Source of the DNA: Arenicola marina
Taxonomy: Eukaryota > Annelida > Polychaeta > Arenicolidae
Reading direction: 5' to 3'
DNA: 64,000 nucleotides
NCBI GenBank assembly: GCA_964019135.1
Contig: OZ025265.1
Coordinates: 7,632,318 to 7,696,317 of the forward strand
Position numbers and translations under genes: made by a program
The notes under the pieces: model-generated
What the model was told of the DNA's origin: nothing
The model's input: only the letters and a program-made list of their open reading frames with translations
The model's database searches: none
Part shown: piece by piece, positions 1 to 12,345 of the stretch
Layout of the letters: each line of letters starts with the position of its first letter
Position numbering within the stretch: the stretch's first letter is position 1

Positions 1-2409
1 TGTTTCGTAGAGTTTCGGACTGAAATACATCCAAAACGAAGGTGTCGGTCTGAATTACACCCAAAGCGTATGTGTCGGTAGGGTTTCGGTCTGAATGACA
101 CCCAAACGTATGTTAGCTAGTGTTTAGGTCCAAATTACGCCCAAAACGTATGTTTCCGTAGAGTTTCGGTCTGAAATACATCCAAAACAAATGTGTCGGT
201 CTGAATTACACTAAAAAAGCGTATGTGTCGGTAGGGTTTCGGTCTGAATGACACCCAAACGTATGTTAGCTAGTGTTTAGGTCTAATTTACGCCCAAAAC
301 GTATGTTTCTGTAGTTTTTCTTTCTGAAATACATCCAAAACGAATGTGTCGGGCTGAATTACACCCAAAGCGTATGTGTCGGTAGGGTTTCGGTCTGAAT
401 GACACCCAAACGTATGTTAGCTAGTGTTTAGGTCTAAATTACGCCCAAAACGTATGTTTCGGTGGAGTTTCGGTCTGAAATATATCCAAAACGAATGTGT
501 CGGTCTGAATTACACTATAAAAGCGTATGTGTCGGTAGGGGTTCGGTCTGAATGACACCCAAACGTATGCTAGCTAGTGTTTAGGTCTAAATTACACCGA
601 AAACGTATATTTCCGTAGAGTTTCGGTCTGAAATATATCCAAAACGAATGTGTCGGTCTAAATTACACTAAAAAAGCGTATGTGTCGGTTGGGCTTCGGT
701 CTGAGTGACACCCAAACGTATGTTAGCTAGTGTTTAGGTCCAAATGACGCCGAAAACGTATGTTTCGGTTGAGTTTCGGTCTGAAATACATCCAAAACGA
801 ATGTGTCGGTCGGAATTACACCCAAAGCGTATGGGTCGGTAGGGTTTCGATCTGAATGACACCCAAACGTATGTTAGTTAGTGTTTAGGTCTAAATTACG
901 CCCAAAACGTATGTTTCGGTTGAGTTTCGGTCTGAAATACATCCAAAACGAATGTGTCGGGCTGAATTACACCCAAAGCGTATCTGTCGGTAGGGTTTCA
1001 GTTTGAATGACACCCAAACGTATGTTAGCTAGTGTTTAGGTCTAAATTACGCCCAAAACGTATGTTTCGGTTGAGTTTTGGTCTGAAATACATCCAAAAC
1101 GAATGTGTCGGTCTGAATTACACTAAAAAAGCGTATGTGTCGGTAGGGTTTCGGTCTGAATGACACCCAAACGTATGTTAGCGAGTGTTCAGGTCTAAAT
1201 TACGCCCAAAACGTATGTTTCGGTAGAGTTTCGGTCTGAAATACATCCAAAACGAATGTGTCGGTCTGAATTACACCCAAAGCGTATGTGTCGGTAGGGT
1301 TTCGGTCTGAATGACACCAAAACGTATATGAGCTAGTGTTTAGGTCTAAATTAGGCCCAAAACGTATGTTTCGTAGAGTTTCGGACTGAAATACATCCAA
1401 AACGAAGGTGTCGGTCTGAATTACACCCAAAGCGTATGTGTCGGTAGGGTTTCGGTCTGAATGACACCCAAACGTATGTTAGCTAGTGTTTAGGTCCAAA
1501 TTACGCCCAAAACGTATGTTTCCGTAGAGTTTCGGTCTGAAATACATCCAAAACAAATGTGTCGGTCTGAATTACACTAAAAAAGCGTATGTGTCGGTAG
1601 GGTTTCGGTCTGAATGACACCCAAACGTATGTTAGCTAGTGTTTAGGTCTAAATTACGCCCAAAACGTATGTTTCGGTAGAGTTTCGGTCTGAAATACAT
1701 CCAAAACGAATGTGTCGGTCTGAATTACACCCAAAGCGTATGTGTCGGTAGGGTTTCGGTCTGAATGACACCAAAACGTGTAGGAGCTAGTATTTAGGTC
1801 TAAATGACGCCCAAAACGTATGTTTCGGTTGAGTTTCGGTCTGAAGTACATCCAAAACGAATGTGTCGGTCTGAATAACACCCAAAGCGTTTGTGTCGGT
1901 AGGGTTTCGGTCTGAATGACACCAAAACGTATATGAGCTAGTGTTTAGGTCTAAATTACGCCCAAAACGTATGTTTCGTAGAGTTTCGGACTGAAACACA
2001 TCGAAAACGAATGTGTCGGTCTGAATTACACCCAAAGCGTATGTGTCGGTAGGGTTTCGGTCTGAATGACACCCAAACGTATGTTAGCTAGTGTTTAGGT
2101 CTAATTTACGCCCAAAACGTATGTTTCTGTAGTTTTTCTTTCTGAAATACATCCAAAACGAATGTGTCGGGCTGAATTACACCCAAAGCGTATGTGTCGG
2201 TAGGGTTTCGGTCTGAAAGACACCCAAACGTATGTTAGCTAGTGTTTAGGTCTAAATTACGCCCAAAACGTATGTTTCGGTAGAGTTTCGGTCTGAAATA
2301 TATCCAAAACGAATGTGTCGGTCTGAATTACACTATAAAAGCGTAAGTGTCGGTAGGGCTTCGGTCTGAATGACACCCAAACGTATGTTAGCGAGTGTTC
2401 AGGTCTAAA
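1..2409. repeat. Long duplication D1, left copy
   Basis: This matches 12358-14766 at a constant offset of 12357. The strongest evidence is a heavily altered A subunit (TTTCTGTAGTTTTTCTTTCTG) at 304, which recurs at 12661, and the GCGAG form of D at 1181, which recurs at 13539. A few single-base differences are visible, for example GGTGGAG near 472 against GGTAGAG in the other copy. The left end lies outside the window. Confidence 0.85.
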
Positions 2410-2823
2410 TTACGCCCAAAACGTATGTTTCGGTAGAGTTTCGGTCTGAAATACATCGAAAACGAATGTGTCGGTCTGAATTACACCCAAAGCGTATGTG
2501 TCGGTAGGGTTTCGGTCTGAATGACACCAAAACGTATATGAGCTAGTGTTTAGGTCTAAATTAGGCCCAAAACGTATGTTTCGTAGAGTTTCGGACTGAA
2601 ATACATCCAAAACGAAGGTGTCGGTCTGAATTACACCCAAAGCGTATGTGTCGGTAGGGTTTCGGTCTGAATGACACCCAAACGTATGTTAGCTAGTGTT
2701 TAGGTCCAAATTACGCCCAAAACGTATGTTTCCGTAGAGTTTCGGTCTGAAATACATCCAAAACAAATGTGTCGGTCTGAATTACACTAAAAAAGCGTAT
2801 GTGTCGGTAGGGTTTCGGTCTGA
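1804..2823. repeat. 1020-bp higher-order unit, copy 1
   Basis: This is the first of three tandem 1020-bp units. It begins at ATGACGCCCAAAACG in a D subunit and contains the TTTCTGTAG-type A subunit at 2122. The left neighbour is a complete D subunit here, unlike in copies 2 and 3. The unit is 190 bp (one monomer plus one subunit) shorter than the parental 1210-bp period seen between 1200 and 2410. Confidence 0.85.
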
Positions 2824-3843
2824 ATGACGCCCAAAACGTATGTTTCGGTTGAGTTTCGGTCTGAAGTACATCCAAAACGAATGTGTCGGTCTGAATAACA
2901 CCCAAAGCGTTTGTGTCGGTAGGGTTTCGGTCTGAATGACACCAAAACGTATATGAGCTAGTGTTTAGGTCTAAATTACGCCCAAAACGTATGTTTCGTA
3001 GAGTTTCGGACTGAAACACATCGAAAACGAATGTGTCGGTCTGAATTACACCCAAAGCGTATGTGTCGGTAGGGTTTCGGTCTGAATGACACCCAAACGT
3101 ATGTTAGCTAGTGTTTAGGTCTAATTTACGCCCAAAACGTATGTTTCTGTAGTTTTTCTTTCTGAAATACATCCAAAACGAATGTGTCGGGCTGAATTAC
3201 ACCCAAAGCGTATGTGTCGGTAGGGTTTCGGTCTGAATGACACCCAAACGTATGTTAGCTAGTGTTTAGGTCTAAATGACGCCCAAAACGTATGTTTCGG
3301 TAGAGTTTCGGTCTGAAATATATCCAAAACGAATGTGTCGGTCTGAATTACACCATAAAAGCGTAAGTGTCGGTAGGGCTTCGGTCTGAATGACACCCAA
3401 ACGTATGTTAGCGAGTGTTCAGGTCTAAATTACGCCCAAAACGTATGTTTCGGTAGAGTTTCGGTCTGAAATACATCGAAAACGAATGTGTCGGTCTGAA
3501 TTACACCCAAAGCGTATGTGTCGGTAGGGTTTCGGTCTGAATGACACCAAAACGTATATGAGCTAGTGTTTAGGTCTAAATTAGGCCCAAAACGTATGTT
3601 TCGTAGAGTTTCGGACTGAAATACATCCAAAACGAAGGTGTCGGTCTGAATTACACCCAAAGCGTATGTGTCGGTAGGGTTTCGGTCTGAATGACACCCA
3701 AACGTATGTTAGCTAGTGTTTAGGTCCAAATTACGCCCAAAACGTATGTTTCCGTAGAGTTTCGGTCTGAAATACATCCAAAACAAATGTGTCGGTCTGA
3801 ATTACACTAAAAAAGCGTATGTGTCGGTAGGGTTTCGGTCTGA
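2824..3843. repeat. 1020-bp higher-order unit, copy 2
   Basis: It starts at a hybrid join where the C subunit core TCTGAATGAC runs straight into the D tail GCCCAAAACG. Its sequence repeats copy 1 with few changes, such as AATGACACCC for AAAGACACCC near 3237 and ACACCATAAAAG near 3352. The join lengthens the minus-strand open frame to 114 codons here (2711-3055), a by-product rather than a gene. Confidence 0.87.
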
Positions 3844-4863
3844 ATGACGCCCAAAACGTATGTTTCGGTTGAGTTTCGGTCTGAAGTACATCCAAAACGA
3901 ATGTGTCGGTCTGAATAACACCCAAAGCGTTTGTGTCGGTAGGGTTTCGGTCTGAATGACACCAAAACGTATATGAGCTAGTGTTTAGGTCTAAATTACG
4001 CCCAAAACGTATGTTTCGTAGAGTTTCGGACTGAAACACATCGAAAACGAATGTGTCGGTCTGAATTACACCCAAAGCGTATGTGTCGGTAGGGTTTCGG
4101 TCTGAATGACACCCAAACGTATGTTAGCTAGTGTTTAGGTCTAATTTACGCCCAAAACGTATGTTTCTGTAGTTTTTCTTTCTGAAATACATCCAAAACG
4201 AATGTGTCGGGCTGAATTACACCCAAAGCGTATGTGTCGGTAGGGTTTCGGTCTGAATGACACCCAAACGTATGTTAGCTAGTGTTTAGGTCTAAATGAC
4301 GCCCAAAACGTATGTTTCGGTAGAGTTTCGGTCTGAAATATATCCAAAACGAATGTGTCGGTCTGAATTACACTATAAAAGCGTAAGTGTCGGTAGGGCT
4401 TCGGTCTGAATGACACCCAAACGTATGTTAGCGAGTGTTCAGGTCTAAATTACGCCCAAAACGTATGTTTCGGTAGAGTTTCGGTCTGAAATACATCGAA
4501 AACGAATGTGTCGGTCTGAATTACACCCAAAGCGTATGTGTCGGTAGGGTTTCGGTCTGAATGACACCAAAACGTATATGAGCTAGTGTTTAGGTCTAAA
4601 TTAGGCCCAAAACGTATGTTTCGTAGAGTTTCGGACTGAAATACATCCAAAACGAAGGTGTCGGTCTGAATTACACCCAAAGCGTATGTGTCGGTAGGGT
4701 TTCGGTCTGAATGACACCCAAACGTATGTTAGCTAGTGTTTAGGTCCAAATTACGCCCAAAACGTATGTTTCCGTAGAGTTTCGGTCTGAAATACATCCA
4801 AAACAAATGTGTCGGTCTGAATTACACTAAAAAAGCGTATGTGTCGGTAGGGTTTCGGTCTGA
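3844..4863. repeat. 1020-bp higher-order unit, copy 3
   Basis: It has the same C-to-D hybrid join at its left edge as copy 2 and near-identical content. After 4863 the sequence returns to the full parental order (TGAATGACACCCAAACG and a normal D), running 190 bp to the next ATGACGCCC at 5054. That dates the hybrid join to the tandem expansion itself. Confidence 0.87.
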
Positions 4864-5755
4864 ATGACACCCAAACGTATGTTAGCTAGTGTTTAGGTCT
4901 AAATTACGCCCAAAACGTATGTTTCGGTAGAGTTTCGGTCTGAAATACATCCAAAACGAATGTGTCGGTCTGAATTACACCCAAAGCGTATGTGTCGGTA
5001 GGGTTTCGGTCTGAATGACACCAAAACGTGTAGGAGCTAGTATTTAGGTCTAAATGACGCCCAAAACGTATGTTTCGGTTGAGTTTCGGTCTGAAGTACA
5101 TCCAAAACGAATGTGTCGGTCTGAATAACACCCAAAGCGTTTGTGTCGGTAGGGTTTCGGTCTGAATGACACCAAAACGTATATGAGCTAGTGTTTAGGT
5201 CTAAATTACGCCCAAAACGTATGTTTCGTAGAGTTTCGGACTGAAACACATCGAAAACGAATGTGTCGGTCTGAATCACACCCAAAGCGTATGTGTCGGT
5301 AGGGTTTCGGTCTGAATGACACCCAAACGTATGTTAGCTAGTGTTTAGGTCTAAATTACGCCCAAAACGTATGTTTCGGTAGAGTTTCGGTCTGAAATAT
5401 ATCCAAAACGAATGTGTCGGTCTGAATTACACTATAAAAGCGTAAGTGTCGGTAGGGCTTCGGTCTGAATGACACCCAAACGTATGTTAGCTAGTGTTTA
5501 GGTCTAAATTACGCCCAAAACGTATGTTTCGGTAGAGTTTCGGTCTGAAATACATCCAAAACGAATGTGTCGGTCTGAATTACACCCAAAGCGTATGTGT
5601 CGGTAGGGTTTCGGTCTGAATGACATCCAAACGTATGTTAGCTAGTGTTTAGTTCTAAATTACGCCCAAAACGTATGTTTCGGTAGAGTTTCGGTCTGAA
5701 ATACATCCAAAACGAATGTGTCGGTCTGAATTACACTAAAAGAGCGTATGTGTCG

Positions 5756-5770
5756 ATAGGGGGGGTCGGT
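5756..5770. other. Seven-G run replacing part of subunit C
   Basis: Where C normally reads GGTAGGGTTTCGGTC, this copy reads GATAGGGGGGGTCGGTC. The same change appears near 15926 and not in the related blocks at 7.6 or 26.5 kb. It ties 5.76 kb to 15.93 kb by descent (offset 10167). Confidence 0.85.
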
Positions 5771-5914
5771 CTGAATGACACCAAAACGTATATGAGCTAG
5801 TGTTTAGGTCTAAATGACGCCCAAAACGTATGTTTCGGTTGAGTTTCGGTCTGAAATACATCCAAAACGAATGTGTCGGTCTGAATTACACCCAAAGCGT
5901 ATGGGTCGGTAGGG

Positions 5915-7622
5915 TTTCGGTCTCAATGACACCAAAACGTATATGAGCTAGTGTTTAGGTCTAAGTTACGCCCAAAGCTTATGTTTCGGTAGAGTTTCGG
6001 TCTGAAATACATCCAAAACAAATGTGTCGGTCTGTATTACACCCACAGCGTATGTGTCCGATAGGGTTTCGGTCTGAATGACACCAAAACATATATGAGC
6101 TAGTGTTTAGGTCTAAATTACGCCCAAAACGTATGTTTCGTAGAGTTTCGGACTGAAATACATCCAAAACGAAGGTGTCGGTCTGAATTACACCCAAAGC
6201 GTATGTGTCGGTAGGGTTTCGGTCTGAATGACACCAAAACATATATGAGCTAGTGTTTAGGTCCAAATTACGCCCAAAACGTATGTTTCGGTAGAGTTTC
6301 GGTCTGAAATACATCCAAAACAAATGTGTCGGTCTGAATTACACTAAAAAAGCGTATGTGTCGGTAGGGTTTCGGTCTGAATGACACCCAAACGTATGTT
6401 AGCTAGTGTTTAGGTCTAAATTACGCCCAAGACGTATGTTTCGGTAGAGTTTCGGTCTGAAATACATCCAAAACGCGTATGTGTCGGTAGGGTTTCGGTC
6501 TGAAGTACATCCAAAACGAATGTGTCGGTCGGAATTACACCCAGAGCGTTTGGGACGGTAGGGTTTCGGTCTGAATGACACCAAAACATATATGAGCTAG
6601 TGTTTAGGTCTAAATTACGCCCAAAACGTATGTTTCGTAGAGTTTCGGTCTGAAATACATCCAAAACAAATGTGTCGGTCTGAATTACACCAAAAAAGCG
6701 TATGTGTCGGTAGGGTTTCGGTCTGAATGACACCCAAACGTATGTTAGCTAGTGTTTAGGTCTAAATTACGCCCAAGACGTATGTTTCGGTAGAGTTTCG
6801 GTCTGAAATACATCCAAAACGAATGTGTCGGTCGGAATTACACCCAAAGCGTATGTGTCGGTAGGGTTTCGGTCTGAATGACACCAAAACGTGTAGGAGC
6901 TAGTATTTAGGTCTAAATGACGCCCAAAACGTATGTGTCGGTTGAGTTTCGGTCTGAAGTACATCCAAAACGAATGTGTCGGTCCTAATTACACCCAAAG
7001 CGTATGGGTCGGTAGGGTTTCGATCTGAATGACACCCAAACGCATGTTAGTTAGTGTTTAGGTCTAAATTACGCCCAAAACGTATGTTTCGGTAGAGTTT
7101 CGGTCTGAAATACATCCAAAACGAATGTGTCGGTCTGAATTACACCCAAAGCGTATGTGTCGGTAGGGTTTCGGTCTGAATGACACCCAAACGTATGTTA
7201 GTTAGTGTTTAGGTCTAAATTACGCCCAAAACGTATGTTTCGGTTGAGTTTCGGTCTGAAATACATCCAAAACGAATGTGTCGGGCTGAATTACACCCAA
7301 AGCGTATCTGTCGGTAGGGTTTCAGTTTGAATGACACCCAAACGTATGTTAGCTAGTGTTTAGGTCTAAATTACGCCCAAAACGTATGTTTCGGTAGAGT
7401 TTTGGTCTGAAATACATCCAAAACGAATGTGTCGGTCTGAATTACACTAAAAAAGCGTATGTGTCGGTAGGGTTTCGGTCTGAATGACACCCAAACGTAT
7501 GTTAGCGAGTGTTCAGGTCTAAATTACGCCCAAAACGTATGTTTCGGTAGAGTTTCGGTCTGAAATACATCCAAAACGAATGTGTCGGTCTGAATTACAC
7601 CCAAAGCGTATGTGTCGGTAGG
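5915..7622. repeat. 1.7-kb block, copy 1
   Basis: This matches the next block at offset 1709 up to about 6620, then 1860, then 2011. Each step of 151 is one whole monomer missing from this copy. The first missing monomer lies near 6640, where a TTCGTAGAG-type A is fused to a GGTCTG core. The block contains the B-less hybrid monomer at 6433-6516. The edges are set by the CTCAATGAC mark near 5922 and its next occurrence near 7631. Confidence 0.78.
6433..6516. repeat. B-less hybrid monomer segment (type copy)
   Basis: Subunit A (6433-6473) is followed by CG and then directly by a C-like subunit that ends in an A tail (GAAGTACATCCAAAA), with no B between them. This adds 43 nt to the normal register. 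The same join occurs near 8183, 10387, 16641 and 27103. Those spacings equal the offsets of the 1709, 2204, 10167 and 10462 block duplications, so one ancient event was copied four times. Confidence 0.85.
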
Positions 7623-9633
7623 GTTTCGGTCTCAATGACACCAAAACGTATATGAGCTAGTGTTTAGGTCTAAGTTACGCCCAAAGCTTATGTTTCGGTA
7701 GAGTTTCGGTCTGAAATACATCCAAAACAAATGTGTCGGTCTGTATTACACCCAAAGCGTATGTGTCCGATAGGGTTTCGGTCTGAATGACACCAAAACA
7801 TATATGAGCTAGTGTTTAGGTCTAAATTACGCCCAAAACGTATGTTTCGTAGAGTTTCGGACTGAAATACATCCAAAACGAAGGTGTCGGTCTGAATTAC
7901 ACCCAAAGCGTATGTGTCGGTAGGGTTTCGGTCTGAATGACACCAAAACATATATGAGCTAGTGTTTAGGTCCAAATTACGCCCAAAACGTATGTTTCGG
8001 TAGAGTTTCGGTCTGAAATACATCCAAAACAAATGTGTCGGTCTGAATTACACTAAAAAAGCGTATGTGTCGGTAGGGTTTCGGTCTGAATGACACCCAA
8101 ACGTATGTTAGCTAGTGTTTAGGTCTAAATTACGCCCAAGACGTATGTTTCGGTAGAGTTTCGGTCTGAAATACATCCAAAACGCGTATGTGTCGGTAGG
8201 GTTTCGGTCTGAAGTACATCCAAAACGAATGTGTCGGTCGGAATTACACCCAGAGCGTATGGGACGGTAGGGTTTCGGTCTGAATGACACCAAAACATAT
8301 ATGAGCTAGTGTTTAGGTCTAAATTACGCCCAAAACGTATGTTTCGTAGAGTTTCGGACTGAAATACATCCAAAACGAAGGTGTCGGTCTGAATTACACC
8401 CAAAGCGTATGTGTCGGTAGGGTTTCGGTCTGAATGACACCAAAACATATATGAGCTAGTGTTTAGGTCCAAATTACGCCCAAAACGTATGTTTCGGTTG
8501 AGTTTCGGTCTGAAATACATCCAAAACAAATGTGTCGGTCTGAATTACACTAAAAAAGCGTATGTGTCGGTAGGGTTTCGGTCTGAATGACACCCAAACG
8601 TATGTTAGCTAGTGTTTAGGTCTAAATTACGCCCAAGACGTATGTTTCGGTAGAGTTTCGGTCTGAAATACATCCAAAACGAATGTGTCGGTCGGAATTA
8701 CACCCAAAGCGTATGTGTCGGTAGGGTTTCGGTCTGAATGACACCAAAACGTGTAGGAGCTAGTATTTAGGTCTAAATGACGCCCAAAACGTATGTGTCG
8801 GTTGAGTTTCGGTCTGAAGTACATCCAAAACGAATGTGTCGGTCCTAATTACACCCAAAGCGTATGGGTCGGTAGGGTTTCGATCTGAATGACACCCAAA
8901 CGCATGTTAGTTAGTGTTTAGGTCTAAATTACGCCCAAAACGTATGTTTCGGTAGAGTTTCGGTCTGAAATACATCCAAAACGAATGTGTCGGTCTGAAT
9001 TACACCCAAAGCGTTTGTGTCGGTAGGGTTTCGGTCTGAATGACACCCAAACGTATGTTAGCTAGTGTTTAGGTCTAAATTACGCCCAAAACGTATGTTT
9101 CGGTAGAGTTTCGGTTTGAAATACATCCAACACGAATGTGTCGGTCTGAATTACACCCAAAGCGTATGTGTCGGTAGGGTTTCGGTCTGAATGACACCCA
9201 AACGTATGTTAGTTAGTGTTTAGGTCTAAATTACGCCCAAAACGTATGTTTCGGTTGAGTTTCGGTCTGAAATACATCCAAAACGAATGTGTCGGGCTGA
9301 ATTACACCCAAAGCGTATCTGTCGGTAGGGTTTCAGTTTGAATGACACCCAAACGTATGTTAGCTAGTGTTTAGGTCTAAATTACGCCCAAAACGTATGT
9401 TTCGGTAGAGTTTTGGTCTGAAATACATCCAAAACGAATGTGTCGGTCTGAATTACACTAAAAAAGCGTATGTGTCGGTAGGGTTTCGGTCTGAATGACA
9501 CCCAAACGTATGTTAGCGAGTGTTCAGGTCTAAATTACGCCCAAAACGTATGTTTCGGTAGAGTTTCGGTCTGAAATACATCCAAAACGAATGTGTCGGT
9601 CTGAATTACACCCAAAGCGTATGTGTCGGTAGG
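7623..9633. repeat. 1.7-kb block, copy 2 (about 2.0 kb)
   Basis: This is the direct right neighbour of copy 1 with the same landmarks: AAAGCTTATG near 7684, the B-less hybrid near 8183, GGTCCTAATTAC near 8842 and the GCGAGTGTTCAGG D near 9515. It keeps two monomers that copy 1 lacks. Most of it is duplicated again in the 2204-bp event that follows. Confidence 0.78.
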
Positions 9634-10101
9634 GTTTCGGTCTGAATGACACCAAAACGTATATGAGCTAGTGTTTAGGTCTAAATTAGGCCCAAAACGT
9701 ATGTTTCGTAGAGTTTCGGACTGAAATACATCCAAAACGAAGGTGTCGGTCTGAATTACACCCAAAGCGTATGTGTCGGTAGGGTTTCGGTCTGAATGAC
9801 ACCCAAACGTATGTTAGCTAGTGTTTAGGTCTAAATTACGCCCAAAACGTATGTTTCGGTAGAGTTTCGGTCTGAAATACATCCAAAACGAATGTGTCGG
9901 TCTGAATTACACCCAAAGCGTATGTGTCGGTAGGGTTTCGGTCTGAATGACACCAAAACGTGTAGGAGCTAGTATTTAGGTCTAAATGACGCCCAAAACG
10001 TATGTTTCGGTTGAGTTTCGGTCTGAAATATATCCAAAACGAATGTGTCGGTCTGAATTACACTATAAAAGCGTATGTGTCGGTAGGGGTTCGGTCTGAA
10101 T
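7898..10101. repeat. 2204-bp tandem block, copy 1
   Basis: The sequence from here to about 9800 recurs 2204 bases downstream. The period is 14 monomers plus about 90 bp. That excess is mostly the 43-nt addition of the B-less hybrid monomer plus one extra subunit at the copy-1/copy-2 join. After about 9800 this copy has one monomer fewer than copy 2. Confidence 0.8.
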
Positions 10102-12345
10102 GACACCCAAAGCGTATGTGTCGGTAGGGTTTCAGTCTGAATGACACCAAAACATATATGAGCTAGTGTTTAGGTCCAAATTACGCCCAAAACGTATGTT
10201 TCGGTAGAGTTTCGGTCTGAAATACATCCAAAACAAATGTGTCGGTCTGAATTACACTAAAAAAGCGTATGTGTCGGTAGGGTTTCGGTCTGAATGACAC
10301 CCAAACGTATGTTAGCTAGTGTTTAGGTCTAAATTACGCCCAAGACGTATGTTTCGGTAGAGTTTCGGTCTGAAATACATCCAAAACGCGTATGTGTCGG
10401 TAGGGTTTCGGTCTGAAGTACATCCAAAACGAATGTGTCGGTCGGAATTACACCCAGAGCGTATTGGACGGTAGGGTTTCGGTCTGAATGACACCAAAAC
10501 ATATATGAGCTAGTGTTTAGGTCTAAATTACGCCCAAAACGTATGTTTCGTAGAGTTTCGGACAGAAATACATCCAAAACGAAGGTGTCGGTCTGAATTA
10601 CACCCAAAGCGTATGTGTCGGTAGGGTTTCGGTCTGAATGACACCAAAACATATATGAGCTAGTGTTTAGGTCCAAATTACGCCCAAAACGTATGTTTCG
10701 GTTGAGTTTCGGTCTGAAATACATCCAAAACAAATGTGTCGGTCTGAATTACACTAAAAAAGCGTATGTGTCGGTAGGGTTTCGGTCTGAATGACACCCA
10801 AACGTATGTTAGCTAGTGTTTAGGTCTAAATTACGCCCAAGACGTATGTTTCGGTAGAGTTTCGGTCTGAAATACATCCAAAACGAATGTGTCGGTCGGA
10901 ATTACACCCAAAGCGTATGTGTCGGTAGGGTTTCGGTCTGAATGACACCAAAACGTGTAGGAGCTAGTATTTAGGTCTAAATGACGCCCAAAACGTATGT
11001 GTCGGTTGAGTTTCGGTCTGAAGTACATCCAAAACGAATGTGTCGGTCCTAATTACACCCAAAGCGTATGGGTCGGTAGGGTTTCGATCTGAATGACACC
11101 CAAACGCATGTTAGTTAGTGTTTAGGTCTAAATTACGCCCAAAACGTATGTTTCGGTAGAGTTTCGGTCTGAAATACATCCAAAACGAATGTGTCGGTCT
11201 GAATTACACCCAAAGCGTTTGTGTCGGTAGGGTTTCGGTCTGAATGACACCCAAACGTATGTTAGCTAGTGTTTAGGTCTAAATTACGCCCAAAACGTAT
11301 GTTTCGGTAGAGTTTCGGTCTGAAATACATCCAACACGAATGTGTCGGTCTGAATTACACCCAAAGCGTATGTGTCGGTAGGGTTTCGGTCTGAATGACA
11401 CCCAAACGTATGTTAGTTAGTGTTTAGGTCTAAATTACGCCCAAAACGTATGTTTCGGTTGAGTTTCGGTCTGAAATACATCCAAAACGAATGTGTCGGG
11501 CTGAATTACACCCAAAGCGTATCTGTCGGTAGGGTTTCAGTTTGAATGACACCCAAACGTTTGTTAGCTAGTGTTTAGGTCTAAATTACGCCCAAAACGT
11601 ATGTTTCGGTAGAGTTTTGGTCTGAAATACATCCAAAACGAATGTGTCGGTCAGAATTACACTAAAAAAGCGTATGTGTCGGTAGGGTTTCGGTCTGAAT
11701 GACACCCAAACGTATGTTAGCGAGTGTTCAGGTCTAAATTACGCCCAAAACGTATGTTTCGGTAGAGTTTCGGTCTGAAATACATCCAAAACGAATGTGT
11801 CGGTCTGAATTACACCCAAAGCGTATGTGTCGGTAGGGTTTCGGTCTGAATGACACCAAAACGTATATGAGCTAGTGTTTAGGTCTAAATTAGGCCCAAA
11901 ACGTATGTTTCGTAGAGTTTCGGACTGAAATACATCCAAAACGAAGGTGTCGGTCTGAATTACACCCAAAGCGTATGTGTCGGTAGGGTTTCGGTCTGAA
12001 TGACACCCAAACGTATGTTAGCGAGTGTTTAGGTCCAAATTACGCCCAAAACGTATGTTTCCGTAGAGTTTCGGTCTGAAATACATCCAAAACAAATGTG
12101 TCGGTCTGAATTACACTAAAAAAGCGTATGTGTCGGTAGGGTTTCGGTCTGAATGACACCCAAACGTATGTTAGCTAGTGTTTAGGTCTAAATTACGCCC
12201 AAAACGTATGTTTCGGTAGAGTTTCGGTCTGAAATACATCCAAAACGAATGTGTCGGTCTGAATTACACCCAAAGCGTATGTGTCGGTAGGGTTTCGGTC
12301 TGAATGACACCAAAACGTGTAGGAGCTAGTATTTAGGTCTAAATG
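10102..12345. repeat. 2204-bp tandem block, copy 2
   Basis: It starts at a C-to-C join: TCTGAATGACACCCAAAGCG near 10095, where a C core leads into a B-like tail and then another C. It recurs through the B-less hybrid near 10387, GGTCCTAATTAC near 11045 and the GCGAG D near 11720. Its right end merges into the 1818-bp repeat that runs toward 13557. The right boundary is approximate. Confidence 0.72.

Noticed and set aside
490-540. TATA-like element ACTATAAAAGCG in zone I B subunits
   Set aside because: It is a 2-bp insertion variant of the B tail repeated with its block. No promoter context or transcript start is visible.
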